Shown here: positions 52,761 to 60,925 of the stretch, one piece after another
Layout: each line of letters starts with the position of its first letter
How positions within the stretch are numbered: position 1 is the stretch's first letter
From: UBA932 sp031548545
Lineage (GTDB): Bacteria > Bacteroidota > Bacteroidia > Bacteroidales > UBA932
DNA length: 64,000 nucleotides
Direction: 5' to 3'
NCBI GenBank assembly: GCA_031548545.1
Contig: JAVBQY010000007.1
Span: 146,874-210,873 of the forward strand
The notes under the pieces: generated by a model
Databases searched by the model: none
Seen by the model: only the letters and a program-made list of their open reading frames with translations
What the model was told of the DNA's origin: nothing
Position numbers and translations under genes: made by a program

Positions 52761-54119
52761 TTAGTATTTCCAGATTTCTTCATCTGTAGGAATGGGAATA
52801 CGTGCAATCAGCGGAGCAATACGGGTAATGTTCAATAGATGTTTGTAGGTGAAGTTCTCTGAAATGGAATTGTTACCCCAGGTGCCGCAGCCCAATGTGT
52901 TGGTTACGGCTAAACCATTTTGAATGGAGCCTCCTGCTGTAGTAGCGCTTACCGCATTTACCACCAGGCGCGAAACGGTCAAATCCGTACCGGCTTTGAT
53001 AATATTGGCCTGGTTGTTGGAGTGGATACAAGCCGAGTGTCCGCAACCTTCCATCATAAGGTTGGTTTGGGCGTATTGTAATGCTTCGTCGAAGTATTGG
53101 TAAGGGATGGCTGCCAATACCGGGCACATTTTTTCTTTACAGATGGGGTCTTCTTTGCCAACTCCTTTGGATTCTACGACAATTACACGTGTGCCTTCCG
53201 GTACGGAAATGCCGGCTTTTTGGGCGATAAATTGTACGGATTGGCCTACAATATCTTTAGCGGTGGCGCCGTTTTCAAAAATCGTATTGATTATTTTTTC
53301 GCGGTCCTCTTCAGTGGCAATGTAGGCGCCGCGTTCACGAAAAGCCTGCATAACAACATCTCGGTCTTCTTTCGGATAAATAAAACTTTGTTCGCCGGAG
53401 CAGATAATACCATTGTCGAATGCACGGCCGGTGATAATTTTATCGGCCGCCAGTTCGTACTCTATATTGCGGTCGAGGATGACCTGCACGTTACCGGCGC
53501 CCACACCATAGGAGGGTTTTCCTGATGAATAAGCGGATTTTACCATGGGCATACCACCGGTGGCGACCACCACGTCGCAAGCAGCCATCAAAGCTTGTGT
53601 TTTTTCTATGCTCGGTTCTTCAATAATCTGCACCATTCCGTCCGGAACTTCCATAGGTGCAATAGCTTCCAGGATCATTTTTACAGCCTTGGTCGAGCAG
53701 TTTTTCGAACGCGGATGCGGAGAGATGATAACGGCATTGCGGGTTTTAAGGGCAAACATAATTTTTGACATCGGCGTAACGATAGGATTGGTAGTAGGCG
53801 TAATACCGGCTACCACGCCAATCGGTTTAGCCACTTCAATCAGGCCGGTTTTGTCATCAATGTTCAAAATGCCCATCGATTTTTTATTTTTGAGGTCGTG
53901 CCAGATGGCCTTGGCTTTGTTTTTGTTTTTAGCTACTTTGTGCTCGTACACGCCCATTTGTGTTTCTTCAACCGCCATACGGGCCAATTCTTCGGCGTTG
54001 TCGTAAATAGCGCGGCCGGCTAAGCGAATCACTGTGTCTACGTCTTCCTGGTCAAAATGCTTTTCATAAATAGCCTGGGCTTTGCGGGCCTTGGCCACCA
54101 TCTCCTGAATTTCGTTCAT
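52761..54119 (-). CDS. sucD: CoA-acylating succinate-semialdehyde dehydrogenase
   Basis: Reduces succinyl-CoA to succinate semialdehyde in the first step of the pathway. The 452-residue CoA-dependent aldehyde dehydrogenase has KPIGVVAGITPTTNPIVTPMSKIMFALKTRNAVIISPHPR (98-137), DVVVATGGMPMVKSAYSSGKPSYGVGAGN (182-210) and the catalytic cysteine in FDNGIICSGEQ (Cys240). The sequence resembles SucD of Porphyromonas gingivalis and Clostridium kluyveri, including the N-terminal EIQEMVAKARKAQA segment. Fourth gene of the operon. Confidence 0.93.
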   Translation of the reverse strand: MNEIQEMVAKARKAQAIYEKHFDQEDVDTVIRLAGRAIYDNAEELARMAVEETQMGVYEHKVAKNKNKAKAIWHDLKNKKSMGILNIDDKTGLIEVAKPIGVVAGITPTTNPIVTPMSKIMFALKTRNAVIISPHPRSKNCSTKAVKMILEAIAPMEVPDGMVQIIEEPSIEKTQALMAACDVVVATGGMPMVKSAYSSGKPSYGVGAGNVQVILDRNIEYELAADKIITGRAFDNGIICSGEQSFIYPKEDRDVVMQAFRERGAYIATEEDREKIINTIFENGATAKDIVGQSVQFIAQKAGISVPEGTRVIVVESKGVGKEDPICKEKMCPVLAAIPYQYFDEALQYAQTNLMMEGCGHSACIHSNNQANIIKAGTDLTVSRLVVNAVSATTAGGSIQNGLAVTNTLGCGTWGNNSISENFTYKHLLNITRIAPLIARIPIPTDEEIWKY

Positions 54120-54142
54120 AACTAAATATATAATTTTTAATT

Positions 54143-55258
54143 TTAATACAATGTTTGATAAATATTTCTGATTTCTTCACGTGAAAAAGGTACGTAATTG
54201 TTGTTCAATAACCGTTGTTGGGTTTCCAATACGTTGGCCGTAAAGCCTTCCACCTGTTCTTGCGTCATGCCGTAGGTGCGTAATTGTTTTTTTTCAATTA
54301 GATGGCTCAACAATTTTTCCAATTCATCGTATACATTGCTTTCGTCTGTCTGAAGAATGCCGGCGTATAAAGCATTTACTTCACGGATGATCCCGTGAGG
54401 ATTTTTCTTGTTGTACAGTTTGAATACCTCAGTGAAAAACTGGTAATTTGCTTCACCATGAGCCACGTGATATGTTCCACCCAATGGATATGACAGCGCA
54501 TGTACAGCGCCTACGCCGGTATTTCCGAAAGCGATTCCGGCATAGTTGCTGGCAATCAGGATTTCTTCCAGGCGTTCGAAACGATAATCTTCCCCTTTTT
54601 CTACAATTTTTGCAAAAATGTCCATAATGGTCAGAATGGCGTCTTTGCAGAATAGCTGCGTATAAGGATTTGATTTTGGTGAAACATAAGATTCCGTGGC
54701 ATGTATCAACGCATCAATGGCACTGTACAGGTAAAATTTGAACGGAAGGCCTTTCAATAATTCGGGAATCATTACTGCATCGTCGGCTAACAACGCTTCA
54801 TCGGCCAGTCCCATTTTGGTATGCTTGGCTTTGATTTCGGCAATAGAAAGGTTGGTTACTTCGCTGCCGGTACCACAGGTGGTAGGTATAATTACCAACT
54901 GTTTTTCTTTAATGATGGGTATTTTTTTCTCAAAGGCATCTGTCACATTTTTGATGTCTTTCAGTACGAATAATTTTGCAATATCAATTACAGTGCCGCC
55001 GCCAATGGCAATTACACGGTTGTAGTTTATTTTTTCAACGGCTTTGAGTATGTTATTCATCATCTCATCCGAAGGTTCGCCGGCACCGAATTTTTCTTGC
55101 ATTACAAAATGGCAGGGAAGGTGCAGGCGCTCCATAAATGGCTTGTAAAGGAACTCCTGGGTCAGTACTAAGTCGGTTTCGTTCAGGTTGAACTCGGTAG
55201 CAAAATCGGCAAAGTGTTCGAATTGGCTGATCCTTGTCTTTAATTTGAATAATTGCAT
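54143..55258 (-). CDS. 4hbD: NAD-dependent 4-hydroxybutyrate dehydrogenase
   Basis: Reduces succinate semialdehyde to 4-hydroxybutyrate. The 371-residue iron-type alcohol dehydrogenase has the nucleotide motif RVIAIGGGTVIDIAKL (~82-97), PTTCGTGSEVTNLSIAE (~130-147), and metal ligands in DALIHATESYVSPKSN (~185-200) and GVGAVHALSYPLGGTYHVAHG (~265-285). Operon position between sucD and abfT supports the substrate. Confidence 0.93.
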   Translation of the reverse strand: MQLFKLKTRISQFEHFADFATEFNLNETDLVLTQEFLYKPFMERLHLPCHFVMQEKFGAGEPSDEMMNNILKAVEKINYNRVIAIGGGTVIDIAKLFVLKDIKNVTDAFEKKIPIIKEKQLVIIPTTCGTGSEVTNLSIAEIKAKHTKMGLADEALLADDAVMIPELLKGLPFKFYLYSAIDALIHATESYVSPKSNPYTQLFCKDAILTIMDIFAKIVEKGEDYRFERLEEILIASNYAGIAFGNTGVGAVHALSYPLGGTYHVAHGEANYQFFTEVFKLYNKKNPHGIIREVNALYAGILQTDESNVYDELEKLLSHLIEKKQLRTYGMTQEQVEGFTANVLETQQRLLNNNYVPFSREEIRNIYQTLY

Positions 55259-55269
55259 GGCTGGCTATA

Positions 55270-56556
55270 TTAAAATCGTTTATTAAATTCTTGTTGCAGT
55301 GCTTCCCGGAAGTTGGGATGGGCAATGCGGATAAGGTTTTCGGCGCGTTGTTTCAGTGTTTTTCCTTTCAGTTGGGCCACGCCGTATTCGGTGACGACAT
55401 AGTCTACATCACACCGGGAGGTTGTTACAGCGGCTCCTTCTGCCAGGACGGAAACAATACGTGAGGCTGTACCCCTGGCTGCCGTAGAAGGCATGGCCAT
55501 AATGGATTTTCCGTTGCAGGCCATAGCCGTACCGCGCACATAATCAACCTGTCCACCTGTGCCGCTGAACTGTTTTAGCCCGATGGTTTCGGAGGCTACC
55601 TGTCCCATTAAATCTACTTCTATGCATGAATTGATGGATATGATACATTCATTCTTCGCTACGGTACATGGATCGTTTACGTAGTCAACCGGATACAATT
55701 CCACATCGGGGTTATTGTTCACAAAATCATATAACCGACGCGTTCCCATGAGGAATGTGGCCACTAATTTTCCGGGGTGCAGGGCTTTCCGTTTTCCTGT
55801 AACTACACCGGATTCTACTAAATCGAGTACGCCGTCGGAAAACATTTCGGTGTGGATGCCCAGGTCTTTTTTAGCTGTAAGGAATAGCAATACCGCATCG
55901 GGAATAGCGCCAATACCTAATTGCAGGGTGTCGCCATCGGCAATCAAAGAGGCGCAGTGCCGTCCGATTTCTTTTTCCACATCGGTGATTTTCGGCCGGG
56001 GAACTTCGGGAAGCGGATTGGAACAGGGGATGATGTAATCGAATTTCGAAATATGTATTTTGTTTTCACCTCCGATATACGGCATCTGATCGTTTATTTC
56101 GGCTATAATAATGCGGGCCTTCTCAGCAGCCGGTTTCGTATAATCACAGGCTACGCCGAAACTGCAAAATCCTTCGGCATCGGGCTGCGATACGTGAATA
56201 ACCGCAACGTCAACCGGAATAGCATTGTCAAATAATTTAGGTACATTGTAGAAGAAGCAGGGCATAAAGTCCGCCCGGTTCTCGGCAATTGCAGTCCGTG
56301 AGTTGGCGCCCACGAAATTGGTGATGTGCCGGAAATGCCCTTCGGCTTCGGGGGCCATATATTCTCCCGGCCCCAGCGATAGCATATGATAGATGTACAC
56401 ATTATGGAATTTATCTTTTTGTGCCATCAATGCCTTCGGTACTTCCTGCGGAATTCCGGCTGCATGCGAAAATACGACATAGTTATTGTCTTTAATTGCT
56501 TCAATCGCTTTTTCTGCAGCGGTTATTTTAGCTGTATACTGTTCTTTCCAATTCAT
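55270..56556 (-). CDS. abfT: 4-Hydroxybutyrate CoA-transferase
   Basis: Transfers CoA from acetyl-CoA or butyryl-CoA to 4-hydroxybutyrate. A 428-residue class I-like CoA-transferase of the Cat2/AbfT group: SHAAGIPQEVPKALMAQ near the start, IHVSQPDAEGFCSFG (~120-135), LQLGIGAIPDAVLLFL (~211-226), and HTEMFSDGVLDLVESG with Glu237, matching the catalytic glutamate (Glu238) of the clostridial AbfT. Start set at ATG 56556 (MNWKEQYTAKIT), not the upstream TTG. It is 12 bases from the 4hbD start. Confidence 0.93.
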   Translation of the reverse strand: MNWKEQYTAKITAAEKAIEAIKDNNYVVFSHAAGIPQEVPKALMAQKDKFHNVYIYHMLSLGPGEYMAPEAEGHFRHITNFVGANSRTAIAENRADFMPCFFYNVPKLFDNAIPVDVAVIHVSQPDAEGFCSFGVACDYTKPAAEKARIIIAEINDQMPYIGGENKIHISKFDYIIPCSNPLPEVPRPKITDVEKEIGRHCASLIADGDTLQLGIGAIPDAVLLFLTAKKDLGIHTEMFSDGVLDLVESGVVTGKRKALHPGKLVATFLMGTRRLYDFVNNNPDVELYPVDYVNDPCTVAKNECIISINSCIEVDLMGQVASETIGLKQFSGTGGQVDYVRGTAMACNGKSIMAMPSTAARGTASRIVSVLAEGAAVTTSRCDVDYVVTEYGVAQLKGKTLKQRAENLIRIAHPNFREALQQEFNKRF

Positions 56557-56597
56557 TTTTTTGACGATGAGTCTCAACGGTGTCTTCGAACGATGAA

Positions 56598-58061
56598 TTA
56601 TTGGTTGTTTTTGCTGTCATCAATGCGTGCAATCTCTTTAGCCAGCTTTTTCTTACTTTCCAAATCCCCCTGACGGGCTATCATAACACGTTGGGCTTGC
56701 GGTGAACCGGCGCCGTGCATAGATTCGGTGCGGTAACCTACGGCCGCTGTACCTAAGGTGATATTTTCAATCAGGCGCAGTAAACGCATCCGGTTTTCGG
56801 TAGAAATACCTTTGGCGCCTTTTAAATATTTTTCAACATAGTGCCCGATTTCCGTACTGCGATAGTCTTGTTCGGAGGGCATGGTAACCATGATACCACC
56901 GGCGATGTCTTCGGCCAGACGGGCAATTTCGTAGGGTAAGCGGGTGATGTTTTGTTTACAAACATTGGCCAGTAAAAGATCGATCTGGTAGTTGCCGGCA
57001 GGCATTTTCGTTCCTTCGGCCGAACAGGCGATACCACAGGCATACAAGGTCTCGTTAAGGTGTACCATTTCTATCAGTTTATCCTTGATATGGCTGGCTT
57101 TAGGTACTCCGTTGTAGTCGGCGGCCAATGCTGAGGCGCCAATCAATACGTCGCCTACACCTACCTTGCAGCCGCCGTATGACTGGCGGTGGTAGCCGGC
57201 AAAGCGTTCTACCATCATTCCTGCAAATGCATATTCCTGACACATGAACACACGGTCATTCGGTACAAATACGTCGTTGAAAATTACCAGGGCCTCATGT
57301 CCGCCATATTGGGCGTTGCCTAAATCAATATCGGCGCCTTGCTCCGCTTTGCGCGTGTCGCATGATTGGCGGCCATAAATCATTATGACTCCTTCGGCAT
57401 CAGATGGAACGGCAAAAGATACGGCATAAGCGGCATCTTCTTTTTTCATGGCTACCGTGGGCATAATTAAATGTTCATGCGAGTTTACAGCACCTGTTTG
57501 GTGGGCTTTAGCGCCACGCACTACAATGCCGTCTTTGCGTACTTCGGTAATACGCAGGTATAAGTCGGGGTCTTCTTGTTGTGACGGAGACAGGCCGCGG
57601 TCGCCTTTTGGGTCGGTCATAGCGCCGTCAACAGTCAGGTCATTCTCCTGCACAAATTTCATGTATTCGGTAAAACGTTTGTGATACTCCGTACCCAAAG
57701 CTTTGTCCATTTCGAAAGTCGTCGAGTAAATGGCATTGAATGCATCCATTCCTACACAACGCTGGAAACAGGCTGCAGTCTTTTGTCCCAGCAAGCGTTG
57801 CATTTTTACTTTTTTAATCAAATCTTCGGTGCTTTGGTGCAAGTGGCAAAAGCGATTGACAGTCTTGCCGGTGAGGTTGGAGGTGGCAGTCATCAAATCT
57901 TTGTATTCATCCTTTTCAGCCAATTCGTAAGTCTTTGCAACCGAATTCATTGACGGACGAATCATCGGGTGGTCTACCGGATTTTGAATCAATTCGCCCA
58001 TCCAGTAAACTTTCAGATTCAGTTTGCGGAGGCTTTCAATGTACTGTGCTTTCGTCATCAT
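56598..58061 (-). CDS. abfD: 4-Hydroxybutyryl-CoA dehydratase
   Basis: A flavin and [4Fe-4S] enzyme that dehydrates 4-hydroxybutyryl-CoA to crotonyl-CoA (also vinylacetyl-CoA isomerase). The 487-residue product follows the clostridial enzyme closely: HPMIRPSMNSVAKTYEL, KTAACFQRCVGMDAFNA with cluster ligands Cys98 and Cys102, DGAMTDPKGDRGLSPS, RQSCDTRKAEQGADIDLGN, and ERFAGYHRQSYGGCKVG with His291 and Cys298, all four ligands of the cluster present. First gene of the operon; the palindrome TTTCAAATTGAAA lies upstream. Two adjacent ATGs (58061, 58058). Confidence 0.97.
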   Translation of the reverse strand: MMTKAQYIESLRKLNLKVYWMGELIQNPVDHPMIRPSMNSVAKTYELAEKDEYKDLMTATSNLTGKTVNRFCHLHQSTEDLIKKVKMQRLLGQKTAACFQRCVGMDAFNAIYSTTFEMDKALGTEYHKRFTEYMKFVQENDLTVDGAMTDPKGDRGLSPSQQEDPDLYLRITEVRKDGIVVRGAKAHQTGAVNSHEHLIMPTVAMKKEDAAYAVSFAVPSDAEGVIMIYGRQSCDTRKAEQGADIDLGNAQYGGHEALVIFNDVFVPNDRVFMCQEYAFAGMMVERFAGYHRQSYGGCKVGVGDVLIGASALAADYNGVPKASHIKDKLIEMVHLNETLYACGIACSAEGTKMPAGNYQIDLLLANVCKQNITRLPYEIARLAEDIAGGIMVTMPSEQDYRSTEIGHYVEKYLKGAKGISTENRMRLLRLIENITLGTAAVGYRTESMHGAGSPQAQRVMIARQGDLESKKKLAKEIARIDDSKNNQ

Positions 58062-58124
58062 AATATATTAGTTTATTTTTGTGCGGTATATAGTTTTAAA
58101 TTATTTCATTTTCACTTTTGTGTA

Positions 58125-58137
58125 TTTCAAATTGAAA
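58125..58137. promoter_or_regulatory. Palindrome TTTCAAATTGAAA upstream of the butyrate operon
   Basis: Identical in all 13 bases to the palindrome before ppdK (17065-17077). It is 64 bases upstream of the abfD ATG. I did not find a convincing TAnnTTTG box for the operon in the 251-base gap. Confidence 0.6.
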
Positions 58138-58242
58138 GTTCTTTTGTTTTTATTTTAAAAAAGTGTAATGAAAGATGGTACGAATTTAGCACTTTTTTTT
58201 CTGCTTTCCAATTTTTTTATAGCTGATATTGATGGAAAAGAC

Positions 58243-58264
58243 CTTGCAATTGTCCAATTGCAAG
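58243..58264. promoter_or_regulatory. 22-base perfect inverted repeat
   Basis: CTTGCAATTG-tc-CAATTGCAAG, about 50 bases beyond the yggS stop, reading minus strand it is followed by gtcttttcc. It could be a weak terminator of yggS or an operator of the butyrate operon. Remaining bases of the gap 58062-58312 are AT-rich without gene signals. Confidence 0.55.
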
Positions 58265-58312
58265 AGTAAAAGTGTGTTTATAGGCTGATTTTTAGGATAA
58301 AGCCGGGATATA

Positions 58313-58975
58313 TTACCGTTCGCCAAAAATGGCGGAGCCCACGCGAATGAGCGTGGCGCCTTCTTCAATGGCGATGGAATAGTCGCCGGACATGCCCATG
58401 GATAATTCACAAAAGGCGGGTTCACCGGCGAAAAAATTACTTTTAATCCGGTCGAATAGCTGCTTCAGGGAGCGGAATTCGTTGCGGATTTGTTTTTCAT
58501 TCTCAGTATTGGTAGCCATACCCATCAGACCGGTGATGTGTACATGCGGAATCCGGGAGAGGATATCCGTTTGTAAAAGGGTGGCCAATTCTTCCGGACT
58601 AAAGCCGAATTTGGCGTCCTCTTGTGCAATGTGTATCTGTAAGAGGCAGGAGGCACTAATAGCCTGTTTGGCGGCTTCTTTTTCTATTTCCAGTAAAAGG
58701 CGCTCACTGTCGACGGCGTGGATCAGGTGCGCTTTTCCGATTACTGTTTTTACTTTGTTGGTTTGCAGGTGGCCGATGAAGTGCCATTGGATATCGCCAG
58801 GCAGAGCGGCTGTTTTGGTCGCCAGTTCCTGAGGGCGGCTTTCGCCGAATAGGCGTTGTCCTGCATTGTATGCCTCGTGTATCGCTTCCGCCGGGTGGGT
58901 CTTGGATACGGCTATAAGCTGCACTCCCGCCGGAAGGCGGGAGGTGATAGTGCTTATTTGTGAAGAGATGCTCAT
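58313..58975 (-). CDS. YggS family pyridoxal phosphate homeostasis protein
   Basis: A 220-residue single-domain PLP-binding protein (alanine racemase-like barrel) that controls PLP homeostasis. Signatures: LIAVSKTHPAEAIHEAYNAGQRLFGESRPQEL (22-53) with the PLP lysine in SKTH, WHFIGHLQTNKVK (~68-80), IHAVDSERLLLEI, HITGLMGMATN and ELSMGMSGDYSIAIEEGATLIRVGSAIFG (~190-218). Length typical. Separated from yidC by an inverted heptamer repeat. Confidence 0.94.
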   Translation of the reverse strand: MSISSQISTITSRLPAGVQLIAVSKTHPAEAIHEAYNAGQRLFGESRPQELATKTAALPGDIQWHFIGHLQTNKVKTVIGKAHLIHAVDSERLLLEIEKEAAKQAISASCLLQIHIAQEDAKFGFSPEELATLLQTDILSRIPHVHITGLMGMATNTENEKQIRNEFRSLKQLFDRIKSNFFAGEPAFCELSMGMSGDYSIAIEEGATLIRVGSAIFGER

Positions 58976-58977
58976 AC

Positions 58978-59041
<64 letters not shown>

Positions 59042-59046
<5 letters not shown>

Positions 59047-60925
59047 TCTTTTTCTTGCGTTGCTGGGTCTGTTGCTGCTGCTGCTGACGGGCTATATCTT
59101 CAAGCCGTTGCTGGAATTTGGATTTTTTCTGGGGCTGGGCGGCTCTCTCTTTCATCTTGCGCAGCAATTCATCTTCATTTACAAACCACTTGCGAATGAC
59201 CCAGGTCTGCCCGATGGTGATAAAGTTGGAGAGCATGAAGTAGTAGCTCAAACCGCTGGAATAACTATTGAACATGAAAAGCATGAACAAGGGCATGAAG
59301 TATAGCTGCATGAATTTCATGCCGGGCATCTGGTTGGTCGAGGGGGTTTGGGCCAGGGTGGCGCGGGAGTAGAAGAACAGGGAAACCGCCATCAACAGCA
59401 CGAATAAGCTCACATGGTTGCCATAGAACGGAATGTTGAACGGCAGGTCAAGGATAGAGTCAAAGGTGCTCAGGTCGTCCGCCCAGAGGAAACTCTTCTG
59501 GCGCAGTTCGAAAGAGGCGGGGAAGAAGTTAAACATGGCAATAAGGATGGGCATCTGCAGCAACATCGGCAAACAACCACCCATGATATTCACGCCGGTT
59601 TTCTTGTAAAGCGCCATGGTCTCCTGTTGCTTTTTCATGGCGTCTTCTTTCTTCGGATATTTTTCGTTGATCTTGTCGATTTCCGGCTTCAATACTTTCA
59701 TCTTCGCGGTCGAAACATGCGACTTGTGTGTCAGAGGCATCAGTACCAGTTTAATAAAGATAGTCAGCAGCAGGATGATAATTCCGTAATTGCTGATGAA
59801 CTGGCTGAGGAAGTCGAACACGGGGATGATTACCCAGCGGGTGATCATAGCCCAAAGCCACCAGCCGAGGTAGATGAGTTTCTCAAAATGATGTCCCTGA
59901 TCCTTGAGGATCTGGTACTGGTTGGGCAGGAAATAATACTGGAGGTTAAATGTTTGCTGCGGAGCGCCTTTATAATCCATTTGCATGGCGGCGTCGCAGT
60001 GCATGAGCAGGCGGTCGGGGTGGGTGTCCGGATAGTTCTTGAAAGATACAATGTTTTCTTTGAATACATTGTCGGCTACCAGTACCGTAGAGAAGAACTG
60101 GTCTTTGAATGCGATCCAGTCTACATTGCTTGACACCTTTTCCTCTTCGGCGATGGAACGCATCGACAGGGTGTTGGCCTCGTCCTTGCCGGAGGGTTTA
60201 TAGGCTACGGTGGAATAATTACTTTCATTGGCAAAGTTTTTTTCCTGGCGGCGCAGGTCGGCGCACCAATGCAGGTCAACCGTAGTGGCATTCCGTGGTA
60301 TCTCCTGGTCCATGCCCACCATGCGGATGTCAAACCGGAGGCCGTAGCTGTTGTTCGGGAGGGTATAGGCAAAATCAATATACGCAGAGGCCGATATAGG
60401 CAAACGCATTACCAGTTGTGAGGCGGTGTCGGAGCTTGTCGGAGGCGTTACCGGATGGAAATAAAAATCGGCGGTTGATATTTGTTGCCGGGTAAAAAAT
60501 TGCAGGGCGAATTCGTTTTCAGGACCGGAGAACAGGACTACCGGCAAACTATCATAGGTATGGTAACCTTTGATCTGGGCGGCATAGACGCGTCCTCCTT
60601 TGTTGGAGAAGGTCAATTTCACTAACTCGTTTTCCAGGGTGAAAAATTGTTCTTCGCCTTGTAGTGATTGTGCCAGCAGGCTGTCGCCCATGGTTTGGAG
60701 CCTGTCGGCTTTGCGCTCTTCTGCCGATTTCAGGAGCAGTGAGTCCGTAACCGTACTGTCAGCCTGTTGCCGCTCCTGCGCCAGCAGGGCTTCTTCTACT
60801 TGTGTTACAGAGTCGCGTTGCTGTTGGAGTTTCCTTTGCTGTTCAATATTTTTTCCGTTATACCAGGTGAACCCGATAATGATGATGCCAATTAATACAA
60901 AACCTGTAATGTTACTTTTGTTCAT
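59042..60925 (-). CDS. yidC: Membrane protein insertase YidC
   Basis: Inserts and folds inner-membrane proteins with or without Sec. The 627-residue Gram-negative form: N-terminal TM (NITGFVLIGIIIIGFTWYN), a long Gln/Glu/Ser-rich stretch, periplasmic beta-sandwich (~80-340), and the insertase core with HFEKLIYLGWWLWAMITRW, NYGIIILLLTIFIKLVLMPLTHKS, NIMGGCLPMLLQMPILIAMFNFFP, and a C-terminal Gln/Lys-rich tail ending RKKKK. Start overlaps the end of the DUF349 gene by 14 bases. Translational coupling likely. Confidence 0.96.

Noticed and set aside
58062..58312. Additional short gene in the butyrate promoter gap
   Set aside because: No frame with protein-like composition; only repeats and AT-rich sequence seen.
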